Shown here piece after piece: positions 14,217 to 23,104 of a DNA stretch of 49,054 nt; position 1 is the first letter of the stretch, and each line of letters begins with the position of its first letter. Under the pieces are notes generated by a model. It was not told where the DNA came from. It was given only the letters and a program-made list of their open reading frames with translations, and did no database searches. The translations under genes were made by a program, and so were the position numbers. The stretch is from an uncultured Acidobacteriia bacterium (lineage in GTDB: Bacteria > Acidobacteriota > Terriglobia > Bryobacterales > Bryobacteraceae). Location of the stretch: assembly GCA_903881085.1 (NCBI GenBank), contig CAIRSA010000299.1:1-49054 (forward strand), written 5' to 3'.

Positions 14217-16994
14217 TCAAAGCACGTCTTTCAAAAACCGCCCCGTATGTGTCGCCGTTTTCGCCACTTGCTCAGGCGTGCCCTCGGCCACAACTCGCCC
14301 GCCGCCGGCGCCGCCTTCGGGGCCGAGATCGATGATCCAATCGGCGCAGCGGATCACTTCCAAATTATGTTCAATGATCACGATGCTGCCGCCGTTCTCG
14401 ATCAGCCGCTGGAAGGCATCCAAGAGTTTCGCGATGTCGTCGAAGTGCAAGCCAGTGGTCGGCTCGTCGAAGATGAACAAAGTCCCGCTACTCGATTGCG
14501 TTGCCAGATGGGCGGCCAGTTTCACGCGCTGGGCTTCGCCGCCTGAAAGCGTGGTGGCCGATTGGCCCAGCCGCAGATAGCCGAGTCCGACATCGTTCAA
14601 CACCTTCAACTTCGTCATCAGGCGCGGCGTGTCGTTAAAGAAGGTCAGCGCCTCTTTCACCGTCAGTTGCAGCACCTCATGGATGCTCAGCATCTTGTAG
14701 CGAACTTCCAAAATGCTCGACTTGAAGCGCGTGCCCTTGCACTCTTCGCAGATCAATTCCACGTCGGCCAGGAACTGCATCTCCACCGTAACCGTGCCAT
14801 CGCCCTGGCAAACCTCGCAGCGCCCGCCGGGGATGTTGAATGAGAAATGGCCGGCCGTATAACCACGCCGGTCCGCCTCGGGCGTGGAGGCGAACAACTC
14901 GCGGATTATGTCGAAGGCTTTAATATAGGTCACCGGATTCGACCGCGGCGTGCGGCCGATGGGCGATTGGTCAACCAAAATCACTTCCGAAACCAGATTC
15001 GCGCGGTCCACTCCGCGCCACGTTTTCTTGTCAGGCGTGCCCAGGAAGTCGCTTTCGTCCTCCTTCGATCCACCACCGGCAGACAGCGCCTTGTAGATCA
15101 CGTCATGCACCAGGCTCGACTTGCCGGAACCGGAAACGCCGGTAATCGCCACCATCATGTTCAATGGGACGGTCACATCGAGGTTCTTCAGATTGTTGGC
15201 CCTTGCGCCGCGGAACGTGACGGTTTTCTTGGCATTCACCTTGCGCCGCTGGCCGATGCGCGCCGTTTCCAACGCGCCGCTCAGATAACGGCCGGTCAAC
15301 GACTGTGCGCCATCGGTCAGCAGTTTCGACATCGGCCCTTCGAAGATCACCTGTCCGCCCGTCTCGCCCGCGCCAGGCCCCATATCGACGATGTGGTCAG
15401 CCGCGCGCATCACATCCGGGTCGTGCTCAACCACAATGATGGTGTTGCCCAATTCACGCAGTTCATGAAGAATGCCGATAAGCCGGCCGGTATCGCGGCT
15501 GTGCAACCCAATGGACGGCTCGTCGAGCACATAGCAGGCGCCAACCAGTCGCGAGCCCAGACACGTCGCCAGAACGATGCGCTGCGCTTCCCCACCCGAG
15601 AGCGTGGCCGAGAGGCGATCAAGAGTCAGGTATTCCAGTCCCACATCGTAAAGGAACTTCAGCCGCTGGCGCACCTCGACTAAAACCTTCTGCGCGATGG
15701 CCGCTTCCTCTGGCTCGAGCGTCAGCGACTCGAAGAAGGCCAGCGACTCGGCGATGTTCATCTTCACCACCTGCGACATGGTCTTCTCGCCGACGCGAAT
15801 ATTCAACGCCTCTTTACGCAGCCGCGAGCCTTTGCAATCGCTGCATTCGGCGTAGCCGCGGTACCGGCTGAGGAACACGCGAACGTGCACCTTGTATTTC
15901 TTCTTTTCCACCTGGGCGAAGAAGTCGCGGATGTGGCGGGCGAGAAACTCCAATTCCTCTTCGTTCAGGTCGCACACCGGCAGCGTGACGCGAACCTTTT
16001 TCGAGTACAGCTTGCGGAATTCGCGCAGCCAGTCGCGGTAGGCCGGCTTGTCCCACGGAGCGATGGCGCCATCGTCGATCGACAGCGAGCGGTCCGGAAT
16101 CACCAGATCCATGTCGTAGTCGATGGTGTTGCCGAAGCCCTGGCAGCGCGGGCAAGCGCCGAACGGACTGTTAAAGCTGAACAGGCGCGGCTCGGGCACT
16201 TCGAGCGCAATGTCGCATTTTTTGCAGGCAAACTTCTCGCTGAAACGCACGTGCTTGGGTTCAGGCACCTGCGCCTGTTCGAAGATCACCTCGCCCGCTT
16301 CGCGGTAGCAGATTTCCACCGTGTCGACCAGACGCGCATGCAGTTCGTTATTGATCGCCACGCGGTCGACCAGCACGAACAGCGGCTTGGAGAAGTTCAG
16401 TTCGAGCAATGATTCGGGCGTGGAGAATTCGTAGGTCTTGTCGCCCTGATAGAGGCGCGTGAAGCCACGGCTGCGCAGATCGAAGAGATGATCGCGCACG
16501 GCCTGGGCATCTTTGGGATTGGCGATGCGCACGGGAAACAGCGCGTACCAGCGCGAACCAGCGGGCTCCATGATCATGGTGCGGGCGATCTGGTCCACGG
16601 TGTCTTTCTGCACGAGGTCGCCGCAATTGGGGCAGTAGGTACGGCCGGCGCGGGCGAACAGCAGGCGCAGGAAGTCGTAGATTTCGGTGGACGTGGCTAC
16701 TGTCGAACGCGGATTGCGCGTGGTATTTTTCTGGCGGATGGCGATGGGCGGGGCGAGGCCCAGAATCTCATCGATATCGGGCTTTTCCATGCGGTCGAGG
16801 AACTGCCGCGCGTAGGCAGACAGCGATTCCACGTAGCGTCGCTGGCCTTCGGCGTAGATCGTATCGAAGACGAGCGAACTCTTGCCGGAACCGGAGACCC
16901 CGGTGACGACCGTCAGTTTGTTATGCGGAATGGCGAGCGAGACGTTTTTTAAGTTGTGAACTCGCGCGCCACGGATGAAAATGGAGTCTTCCAC
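14217..16994 (-). CDS. uvrA: Excinuclease ABC subunit UvrA, 925 aa
   Basis: UvrA is the damage-recognition ATPase of nucleotide excision repair; it loads UvrB onto distorted DNA. Both ABC ATPase halves are present: Walker A GVSGSGKSSL near residue 32 and again near 621, two LSGGEAQR signatures and Walker B segments. Zinc-binding Cys-x-x-Cys pairs are visible in each half (CKKC and CPRC near 255-285; CEVC and CEEC in the second half). Length matches the family. The start is a GTG at 16994, 10 bases from the mutY ATG on the opposite strand. A perfect TATAAT lies upstream inside mutY, giving a very short leader with no clear ribosome-binding site. Confidence 0.97.
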   Translation of the reverse strand: MEDSIFIRGARVHNLKNVSLAIPHNKLTVVTGVSGSGKSSLVFDTIYAEGQRRYVESLSAYARQFLDRMEKPDIDEILGLAPPIAIRQKNTTRNPRSTVATSTEIYDFLRLLFARAGRTYCPNCGDLVQKDTVDQIARTMIMEPAGSRWYALFPVRIANPKDAQAVRDHLFDLRSRGFTRLYQGDKTYEFSTPESLLELNFSKPLFVLVDRVAINNELHARLVDTVEICYREAGEVIFEQAQVPEPKHVRFSEKFACKKCDIALEVPEPRLFSFNSPFGACPRCQGFGNTIDYDMDLVIPDRSLSIDDGAIAPWDKPAYRDWLREFRKLYSKKVRVTLPVCDLNEEELEFLARHIRDFFAQVEKKKYKVHVRVFLSRYRGYAECSDCKGSRLRKEALNIRVGEKTMSQVVKMNIAESLAFFESLTLEPEEAAIAQKVLVEVRQRLKFLYDVGLEYLTLDRLSATLSGGEAQRIVLATCLGSRLVGACYVLDEPSIGLHSRDTGRLIGILHELRELGNTIIVVEHDPDVMRAADHIVDMGPGAGETGGQVIFEGPMSKLLTDGAQSLTGRYLSGALETARIGQRRKVNAKKTVTFRGARANNLKNLDVTVPLNMMVAITGVSGSGKSSLVHDVIYKALSAGGGSKEDESDFLGTPDKKTWRGVDRANLVSEVILVDQSPIGRTPRSNPVTYIKAFDIIRELFASTPEADRRGYTAGHFSFNIPGGRCEVCQGDGTVTVEMQFLADVELICEECKGTRFKSSILEVRYKMLSIHEVLQLTVKEALTFFNDTPRLMTKLKVLNDVGLGYLRLGQSATTLSGGEAQRVKLAAHLATQSSSGTLFIFDEPTTGLHFDDIAKLLDAFQRLIENGGSIVIIEHNLEVIRCADWIIDLGPEGGAGGGRVVAEGTPEQVAKTATHTGRFLKDVL

Positions 16995-17004
16995 CGGGAA
17001 TTAG

Positions 17005-17988
17005 ATGACTTCATTATACCGGCTTCGAAAGCCACTTCTGAAATGGTACGAATCGGCAGCGCGCGAACTGCCGTGGCGGCAGACGCGAGAGCCTTATCGA
17101 ATCTGGGTTTCGGAGATCATGCTGCAGCAGACGCGCGTGGCTGCGGTGATCCCATATTACGAACGGTTCCTGGCCCGATTCCCTGATGCGGCGGCGCTGG
17201 CTGCCGCGCCGGAAGCCGAGTTGCTGGCCATGTGGAGCGGCCTGGGGTACTATTCACGGGCTCGAAATCTACAAAAGGCGGCGCAATCTTTTGAGAAGTT
17301 TCCATCAGACTATGAGGCCATTCTGAAACTGCCCGGAGTGGGCCCCTACACCGCGGCGGCCGTGGCCAGCATCGCGTTCGGACTGCCGCATGCCGTGCTC
17401 GATGGCAACGTGATGCGGGTGATTGCGCGGCTAACCTGTGACTCAGGCGATATCCAATCGTCGAAAACCCGGGACCGCATGCAGCAGGTTGCGGCGGAAC
17501 TGCTGGACCCGGCTCAGCCCGGAGTGTTCAACCAGGCGATGATGGAGCTTGGAGCAACCATCTGCTTGCCGCGCGAACCGAAATGTGGCGAATGTCCGGT
17601 GGCCAAATTTTGCCAAGGGCGGCAGGCCGGAAAAGAGAAGGAACTGCCGGTGAAGCTGCGCAAGATGAAGATGCAGCAGATTGACCGGCAGGTTTTGATT
17701 ATTGAGTGCGATGGCAAGGTCCTGATGTGGAAGCGAACCGATGCGGCAGAAAAACTGGTGGGGTTCTGGGAACTGCCTGAGCCACATCACTTGCCACGGG
17801 CGCGCATCGGTGAGCGGACTGGGACGTTCCGCCATGCCATCACCAACCACAACTACACCTTCGATGTATTCCGCGCAAATGTAACGAATGTGCCTAAGGG
17901 TTTCGTGTATATTAACATTAGCGATTCCGGCGGGATTCCAATCAGCACAACGGCAAGAAAAGCCCTTCAGACGCTCGCCAGCGAATGA
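17005..17988 (+). CDS. mutY: A/G-specific adenine glycosylase MutY, 327 aa
   Basis: MutY removes adenine mispaired with 8-oxoguanine. The catalytic Glu lies in SEIMLQQTRV (near residue 37), the helix-hairpin-helix in LPGVGPYTAAAVAS (near 110), and the catalytic Asp in LDGNVMRV (near 132). The iron-sulfur ligands follow the expected spacing (CLPREPKCGECPVAKFC, near 190). A NUDIX-like C-terminal domain (about 225-327) recognises 8-oxoguanine; its usual Phe-Ser-His loop reads FRH here. The ATG at 17005 is divergent from uvrA with almost no spacer, so the two DNA-repair genes must have overlapping control regions. Confidence 0.95.
   Translation: MTSLYRLRKPLLKWYESAARELPWRQTREPYRIWVSEIMLQQTRVAAVIPYYERFLARFPDAAALAAAPEAELLAMWSGLGYYSRARNLQKAAQSFEKFPSDYEAILKLPGVGPYTAAAVASIAFGLPHAVLDGNVMRVIARLTCDSGDIQSSKTRDRMQQVAAELLDPAQPGVFNQAMMELGATICLPREPKCGECPVAKFCQGRQAGKEKELPVKLRKMKMQQIDRQVLIIECDGKVLMWKRTDAAEKLVGFWELPEPHHLPRARIGERTGTFRHAITNHNYTFDVFRANVTNVPKGFVYINISDSGGIPISTTARKALQTLASE
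17013..17018 (-). promoter_or_regulatory. Consensus -10 box for uvrA inside mutY
   Basis: On the minus strand this reads TATAAT. Transcription would start near 17006, about 12 bases before the uvrA GTG. The hexamer 17 bases upstream (TCAGAA) is a poor -35 match. If real, the promoter lies within the first five codons of mutY. Confidence 0.45.
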
Positions 17989-18026
17989 ATGGGATTTAAC
18001 TTTTGTGCCAGAAACTCGCAATGTTC

Positions 18027-18044
18027 GCAGGGGTTAACCCTTGC
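18027..18044. promoter_or_regulatory. Near-perfect palindrome GCAGGGGTTAACCCTTGC
   Basis: The inner ten bases GGGTTAACCC (18031-18040) are a perfect palindrome and the 18-base outer match has one mismatched pair. It lies 39 bases after mutY and 68 before the start of the haem-motif gene at 18112. It could be an operator for a dimeric regulator of that gene. Confidence 0.35.
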
Positions 18045-18111
18045 AAGCAGAATTGTTCAGATTCGTGGGAATCCTGCCGATACTAGTGAAGGTGCCGAGG
18101 AAGGGATATAG

Positions 18112-19488
18112 ATGACAAGACAGAAAGCGATTTATGCCGGTAAGGCTGCCACCATATTGTTTGCAGTTCCGCTGCTAATTTACGCATACGCCAGCGGTCC
18201 GGATGCGCGCAAAACGGGGGCCCCTGGCGATACCAACTGTATGGAGGCGGGGTGCCATACCGGGTCTGGTGCTACCTTGAATCCCGCGGGAGCAAGCGTA
18301 TCGATTGCCTTTCCAGGCGACCTGACCTATACCCCGGGAGTGAAGCAAACACTGACGGTTACGGTGGCCCAAACTACGGGCGCCAAGCTCTACGGCTTTC
18401 AGGCCACGGCACGTGCAGCAGGCAAGGATAACTACGCTTCGACGCAGGCGGGGACGTTTACGTTCACCGACAAGCGCCTGATTGTACTCTGTGGCGACAA
18501 CGCCCTTCGCGGTACGGCCTGCAAGACGGCAGCACCATTGGAATTCATCGAACATGGCCAGGCTGACTCCAAGAATACCTGGACCTTCGACTGGACTCCG
18601 CCCGCCACCGATGTGGGCGATGTAAAGATCTACATTGCCGGCAATGCAGGCAACGGCAACGGCCTGGCAGACGCCGGAGACAAGATCTCGACAAATGTTT
18701 ACACTTTGAAAGTGGCTGCCAGCGGCCCGCCTTCCAATGTTCCGGCTATCAGTTCGGGCGGTGTAGTTTCGGCTGCGGCATTCGGCGGCGCGCCAGCCAT
18801 GGGCCCTGGTTCCTGGATCGAAATTTATGGTTCGAATCTGGCCCAGTCTACAAGGCCGTGGGGCGGCGCAGATTTCGCTGGCACTACTGCGCCAACGGTT
18901 TTAGACGGCGTGAAGGTCACCATCAATAACGTGCCGGCCTTCGTCAGCTACATCAGCCCGGGCCAGGTTAACGTTCAGGTGCCTTCCAGCATAGGTCCCG
19001 GCCAGCAAAATATTGTGGTCACAAACACCAACGGCACCAGTGCGGCATACAGCGCCAAGGTCAACGTGACACAACCTGGTCTGCTTGCGCCGTCCTCCTT
19101 TATCGTCGGTGGAAAGCAGTTCGTGGCCGCGCTGTTCCCCGATAACTCGTTTGTATTGCCTCCGGGCGCAATCGCCGGACTTGGCACGCGGCAGGCGAAA
19201 CCGGGCGAGACGATCATCATCTACGGCATCGGGTTTGGCGCAACCAGCCCGAACATCGTTGCCGGACAGATCGTGGGCCAGGCAAACCAGGTGGCGACGC
19301 CCGTAACGGCAACGATTGGGGGCTCGGCAGCAACCATCAGCTATGGCGGCCTTGCTCCGAACTTCGTCGGCCTCTGCCAGTTCAATGTAGTGGTGCCCGC
19401 TATTGCCGATAATGACGCTGCGCCGCTGGTCTTCTCGCAGGGTGGAACCCCCATCGGGCAGACTCTGGTGACGGCCGTAAAGAAGTAG
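18112..19488 (+). CDS. Secreted protein with Cys-x4-Cys-His motif, beta domain and TIGR03437 tail, 458 aa
   Basis: A signal peptide or anchor (about residues 8-28) is followed by GAPGDTNCMEAGCHTGSG, holding a Cys-x4-Cys-His motif, a variant haem c site, near residue 43. A beta-sandwich follows (about 55-205; TYTPGVKQTLTV, WTFDWTPPATDVGDVKIYIAGNAG), resembling the domain databases call choice-of-anchor V, itself Reeler-like. The C-terminal half (214-458) is a TIGR03437 Solibacter-type domain: GSWIEIYGSNLA, YISPGQVNVQVP and GETIIIYGIGFG are diagnostic. The next gene (19809) is a paralog with the canonical CxxCH motif. AAGGGATATAG precedes the ATG. The likely location is periplasm or surface; covalent haem is plausible but unproven. 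Confidence 0.85.
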   Translation: MTRQKAIYAGKAATILFAVPLLIYAYASGPDARKTGAPGDTNCMEAGCHTGSGATLNPAGASVSIAFPGDLTYTPGVKQTLTVTVAQTTGAKLYGFQATARAAGKDNYASTQAGTFTFTDKRLIVLCGDNALRGTACKTAAPLEFIEHGQADSKNTWTFDWTPPATDVGDVKIYIAGNAGNGNGLADAGDKISTNVYTLKVAASGPPSNVPAISSGGVVSAAAFGGAPAMGPGSWIEIYGSNLAQSTRPWGGADFAGTTAPTVLDGVKVTINNVPAFVSYISPGQVNVQVPSSIGPGQQNIVVTNTNGTSAAYSAKVNVTQPGLLAPSSFIVGGKQFVAALFPDNSFVLPPGAIAGLGTRQAKPGETIIIYGIGFGATSPNIVAGQIVGQANQVATPVTATIGGSAATISYGGLAPNFVGLCQFNVVVPAIADNDAAPLVFSQGGTPIGQTLVTAVKK

Positions 19489-19509
19489 AAATCCAGGCTA
19501 CAAATCGAA

Positions 19510-19540
19510 CGGGCAGGTCGCAAGATCTGCCCGTTTTTTA
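19510..19540 (+). terminator. Intrinsic terminator
   Basis: CGGGCAG (19510-19516) pairs perfectly with CTGCCCG (19527-19533) and is followed by TTTTTTA. It lies 21 bases after the stop of the gene at 18112. Confidence 0.9.
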
Positions 19541-19557
19541 TTCCTTCACAAAACTTT

Positions 19558-19576
19558 TACAAACCGCGTACAAACC
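19558..19576 (+). promoter_or_regulatory. Direct repeat TACAAACC x2, 11-base phase
   Basis: TACAAACC occurs at 19558-19565 and 19569-19576, offset by 11 bases (about one helical turn). It lies upstream of the second haem-motif gene and could be an activator or repressor site. Evidence is limited to the repeat. Confidence 0.3.
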
Positions 19577-19808
19577 AGATCTACCTCCGCCCGAAAAACA
19601 GTTGCATCTTATTGGAAGCACACGCAATTAAACACTTGTTAACTCTTCTCCCCAGTTACACAGCCTTAACACATTCAGAAGCGCTTTTCGTTAGCATAGA
19701 GAGTAATTGAAGACGTACGGGGATCCGCTTCCGGTGGAAAGTCCAAGCCGATTCATTGATCAAATAGCAGCAAATTCAATTCCAGAGTATCCAAATCAAA
19801 GGAGAGAC

Positions 19809-21162
19809 ATGAGACAAAAAGTTGTGAGACTATTTACCACCGCAATCGCGGCCGCGGCGACGACGGTCGTTGTGATGGCATTTAGCACCGGCCCACCGAT
19901 TAAACGCACTGGTGCCGCTATCGATGGAGGGACCGATTGCAGCGCGTGCCACCGCACGTTTGCGCCAGCCAATTCCGACACTCGCGGGAAGGTCACAATT
20001 ATCTCTTCAGGATCTTACACTCCTGGCGTGAAACAGAATATCGACATCAAAATCGAACACCCGGAAGCGCTGCGTTGGGGCTTCCAATTAACGGCTCGAC
20101 CGGTCAGTGACCTGACGAAAATGGCCGGAACGTTCACATCGACTCCAGTAATTCGCGTCCAGTGCAACCCCTCCGGCGATTCCCCCTGCAACGGCGACCT
20201 CGAATTCGCCAGCCATCGCTCGGCAGTCGTCACAGCGGCGACTGGATCTTACACGTACACTGTGGAGTGGACCCCGCCGGTCAATGAAGTGGGCGACATC
20301 ATGTTCTACGCTGGGGGCAATGCCGCCAACAATAACGGGGCGAATTCGGGTGACTACATCTTCACTACAAGCGCTAGGATTTCGGCTGGCGGGGCCTGCA
20401 ACCAAACAGTGAAACCCACGGTCCGCACTCTAGTAAATGGTGCCGCATTCAACAACACCATGGCGCCAAACGCGATGGCCAGCGTTCTGGGCTTGAATTT
20501 CGCGGTTCCTGGCCGTAGCAGGCTGGCATCTTCCGGTGATTTCGTCAATGGCGGATTCCCCAAGGAACTGGCTTGCATTGCGCTGGAGATCAATGGCAAG
20601 CGCGCGCCTATCACTTACGTGCAGAACGACCAGATCAACTTCCAGGTGCCAACAACGGTGGGATCAGGCCCAATGCAGGCCGTGGTGATCGCCAACCCGG
20701 GCCGGCCGAATGAGCTGCGCTCGGACGTTGCCACCGTGACTCTGACAAATTACGCTCCTGCATTCTTCACCTTCACCGGCGGCAAGAGCATCGCCGCGCT
20801 GACCTCGGATTTCAAGATCCTTGCCGACCCGGCATTGGTTCCTGGTGGCGTGAAGGCGAAACCCGGCGATGTCGTGCTGCTCTACGGTACCGGCTTCGGA
20901 GTTACAGAACCTGTTTATCAGGCAGGGGAAATCCCGGATGGGGTAACAAAGATGCGGGATGCGTTCACGATCAGCATCGGGGGGGACGACGCTGGCCGCT
21001 TCCGACATTCTGTACGCCGGAATCGCTCCGCAATCCATCTCCGGCCTGTTCCAGTTCAACGTCCGAATTCCCGCCAGCGCGGCGAACGGTGATCTTCCTG
21101 TCTCCGTCACCATCGGAGGCATCACCACACAGGCTGGGACAACCATTCCTGTTCAGAAGTAA
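19809..21162 (+). pseudogene. CxxCH / beta-domain / TIGR03437 secreted protein, frameshifted in a G7 run
   Basis: This is a paralog of the gene at 18112. A signal sequence (about residues 1-25) is followed by DCSACHRTFAP, a canonical haem c CxxCH motif near residue 42. A beta-sandwich follows (GSYTPGVKQNIDIKI, YTVEWTPPVNEVGDIMFYAGG), then TIGR03437 (VLGLNFAVPG, GDVVLLYGTGFG). The frame breaks at seven Gs (20979-20985): with six, FTISIGG would continue into TLAASDILYAGIAPQ and end at 21162. As sequenced, the first frame runs on to a stop at 21092 with an unrelated tail. ATG 19809 has AAAGGAGAG at good spacing. Sequencing error, slippage or recent loss are all possible. Confidence 0.85.
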
Positions 21163-21176
21163 GCCTGCCTGTCTAC

Positions 21177-21202
21177 GGTGGCGGACCATCCTGTCCGCCA
21201 CC
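21177..21202. terminator. Perfect 10-base-pair hairpin GGTGGCGGAC/GTCCGCCACC
   Basis: The arms are 21177-21186 and 21193-21202, with loop CATCCT. It lies 15 bases after the stop at 21162. No T-run follows, and the GGCGGAC core resembles the dispersed repeat family, so it may be a REP-like unit acting as a transcript end. Confidence 0.45.
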
Positions 21203-21260
21203 CCATTTCCAACGCTTGCAACCGGGTGTATCATATAAGTTGTAAGTTAGGGACCTGACT

Positions 21261-22094
21261 ATGCCTACAGCCTTCTGGCTGCTGGCTGGAATTCTCTCCG
21301 GCCCCGCCGTTTGGGCCGCTGAGCCACAGAAGAGTGCGGCGCCGACCTACTCTGCCGCCAGCATCGTCAATGCCGCGACCAATCTGCCTGGACCGCTCGC
21401 GCCCAATATGATCGCGTCGGTTTACGGGAAGGATCTGTGCTATGTCACACGTGCTCTTGGGCCGGACGACGTTCGCAACAAGGTTCTGCCAACGTCGCTC
21501 ATCGGCACAGGACTGCGGGTTTTCGTCAGCGGCCTGGCTGCAGTCGTGTACTATGCCTCCCCTACCCAAGTCAATTTTCTGGTGCCAAGCAACCTTCGAG
21601 CCGGCCCAACAACCGTGCAATTGATTCGCGACGGACTGGCGGGTCCGGAACTGCCCGTGACACTTGTGGATTCCGCACCCGGCTTTTTTCAACTGGACCC
21701 TTTCACTGTGGTGGCAGCCTTCGCCGACGGCTCGGTCGTTACCAAGGACAATCCGGCCCAAGCCGGTCAGGTGGTTGTGCTTTATGCTGGCGGCATGGGC
21801 CAAACCACGCCCAAGACAGACTATGGGACAATACCCACCATCCCAGCGCTCATCTCGCATTTCGCTGACCTGCAGGTAACGCTGAACGGTAACCCCGTGG
21901 ATCCGCCATTGGTCTTCTATGCAGGCATCACGCCTGGTTTCGCCGGACTTTATCAGATCAATGTCATATTGCCCCCAGACTCACCTGAAAACCCCGAAAT
22001 TCGAGTGAGGGTTGGTCCACAATCGAGCCCCGAAGGGATACACCTCCCGATTTCGCCACTTCCGCCGCAACCTGTTTCGGCCGTCACGCGTTAG
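21261..22094 (+). CDS. Secreted TIGR03437-domain protein, 277 aa
   Basis: A signal peptide (residues 1-20, ending VWAAEP) leads directly into a TIGR03437 Solibacter-type domain filling the mature protein: AASIVNAATN, APNMIASVYGKDL, VYYASPTQVNFLVPSNL, GQVVVLYAGGMGQTTP and PGFAGLYQINVILP are its landmarks. Unlike its two upstream neighbours it lacks the haem-motif domain. In Solibacter-like genomes this domain sits at the C-terminus of many secreted proteins and has no established function. No strong ribosome-binding site is visible (GGGA about 12 bases upstream). The VirB10-like gene starts 25 bases after its stop. Confidence 0.85.
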   Translation: MPTAFWLLAGILSGPAVWAAEPQKSAAPTYSAASIVNAATNLPGPLAPNMIASVYGKDLCYVTRALGPDDVRNKVLPTSLIGTGLRVFVSGLAAVVYYASPTQVNFLVPSNLRAGPTTVQLIRDGLAGPELPVTLVDSAPGFFQLDPFTVVAAFADGSVVTKDNPAQAGQVVVLYAGGMGQTTPKTDYGTIPTIPALISHFADLQVTLNGNPVDPPLVFYAGITPGFAGLYQINVILPPDSPENPEIRVRVGPQSSPEGIHLPISPLPPQPVSAVTR

Positions 22095-22119
22095 TATTAA
22101 TAGAGGAGATTCAGGCCTT

Positions 22120-22899
22120 ATGCTAAACCGGATCGCAATGTTGGCTATTACGGGCGGCGTGATTTTGGCGCAGAACGAAACGCCGCAGCGCACGGATATC
22201 GTCACACCGGCGCCCAAAGTGTATACGGTGCAGCCTGGTACTCGAATCCCCTTAAGTCTGATCAACAGCGTCTCCACCAAGAATGCCGCCGAAGGCGACC
22301 GGGTTTATCTGGAAAGCGCGTTCCCCATCACCGCCAGCGGACGCATCGTCATTCCGCCGGGCAGCTATGTGACCGGAACAGTGACACAGGTGAAGCGTCC
22401 GGGCCGAGTGAAGGGCCGCGCAGAGTTGTATTTGCGATTCGACTCCCTGATGCTGCCCAACGGCGTTACACGTGAATTCAAGTCGCGACTGGGAGGCGTG
22501 GATGGGCGCGCAGGGGAAGAGTTCGACCGCCGCGAAGGGAAGATCAAAGGCGAAGGGGATAAGGCCGGCGATGCGCAGAAGGTTGGCGAAACGGCTGCGG
22601 CCGGTGCCTCCATCGGAGCCATCGCGGCCAGAACAGCCGGCGGTGCCGGCATCGGGGCGGCAGCGGGGGCCGCGGCCGGGCTTGCCGGCGTTTTGCTCAC
22701 GCGCGGACCCGAGGCGGTTTTGCCACGTGGTACTACGGTCGAGATGGTTCTAGATCGAACACTGGAATATACCGATTCCGATTTGGAGTTCGCTCCTCAG
22801 AGCCGGCGCCAGATCATGGAGGCCGGGTCATCCACGCCGAAGAAGGAGCGGGGCGTACCGTTGGGGCGGCGGGCGCCATTGAGCGGAAAAGAGCAATAG
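22120..22899 (+). CDS. Exported VirB10/TrbI-like protein with glycine zipper, 259 aa
   Basis: After a signal peptide (MLNRIAMLAITGGVILAQ), residues 35-115 (GTRIPLSLINSVSTKNAAEGD, IVIPPGSYVTGTVTQVKRPG) resemble the beta-domain of VirB10/TrbI-like proteins. A long Gly/Ala zipper follows (about 165-200, GGAGIGAAAGAAAGLAGVLL), likely membrane-associated, then a return to beta structure (PRGTTVEMVLDR). No other type IV secretion genes are nearby, so a stand-alone envelope role is more likely than conjugation. AGGAGA lies 11 bases before the ATG; upstream in-frame starts overlap the previous gene and are rejected. Confidence 0.7.
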   Translation: MLNRIAMLAITGGVILAQNETPQRTDIVTPAPKVYTVQPGTRIPLSLINSVSTKNAAEGDRVYLESAFPITASGRIVIPPGSYVTGTVTQVKRPGRVKGRAELYLRFDSLMLPNGVTREFKSRLGGVDGRAGEEFDRREGKIKGEGDKAGDAQKVGETAAAGASIGAIAARTAGGAGIGAAAGAAAGLAGVLLTRGPEAVLPRGTTVEMVLDRTLEYTDSDLEFAPQSRRQIMEAGSSTPKKERGVPLGRRAPLSGKEQ

Positions 22900-22943
22900 A
22901 CTGTTTGTTTGCAACGAGCTGTAGCAGTGCCCTCCTTATCCAG

Positions 22944-23024
22944 AGGTAAGTGTAGATACCTAGAACTAACCCTAAGTAGCCTTGGTAGCACTTCAGCACT
23001 AGTACCAAATCACCCCTAGGTAGC
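22944..23024. promoter_or_regulatory. Repeated motifs upstream of the degenerate-GGDEF gene
   Basis: CCTAAGTAGC (22971-22980) and CCTAGGTAGC (23015-23024) differ by one base and are spaced 44 bases apart. AGGTA/TACCT (22944-22948/22957-22961) is a small inverted repeat nearby. They may be binding sites for a regulator of the gene at 23105. Evidence is pattern only. Confidence 0.3.
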
Positions 23025-23104
23025 AGCAAAAGTACCGACCTTATTTGTGTCTTAAGATCTATTCAATCCGGGCTAATAGGCCGATAAGATCGTTGTGACA
23101 CTAT

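Larger units (their letters stand above)
19489..19808. other. Intergenic stretch between the two haem-motif paralogs
   Basis: About 320 bases with the terminator at 19510-19540 and an AT-rich stretch with a phased direct repeat (19558-19576) leading to the next gene. In-frame codons upstream of ATG 19809 (from TTG 19707) do not resemble a signal peptide. No other gene is seen. Confidence 0.6.

Noticed and set aside
22120..22899. Conjugation or type IV secretion locus, suggested by VirB10-like similarity
   Set aside because: No other secretion genes are near, and stand-alone exported proteins with this domain occur outside such systems.
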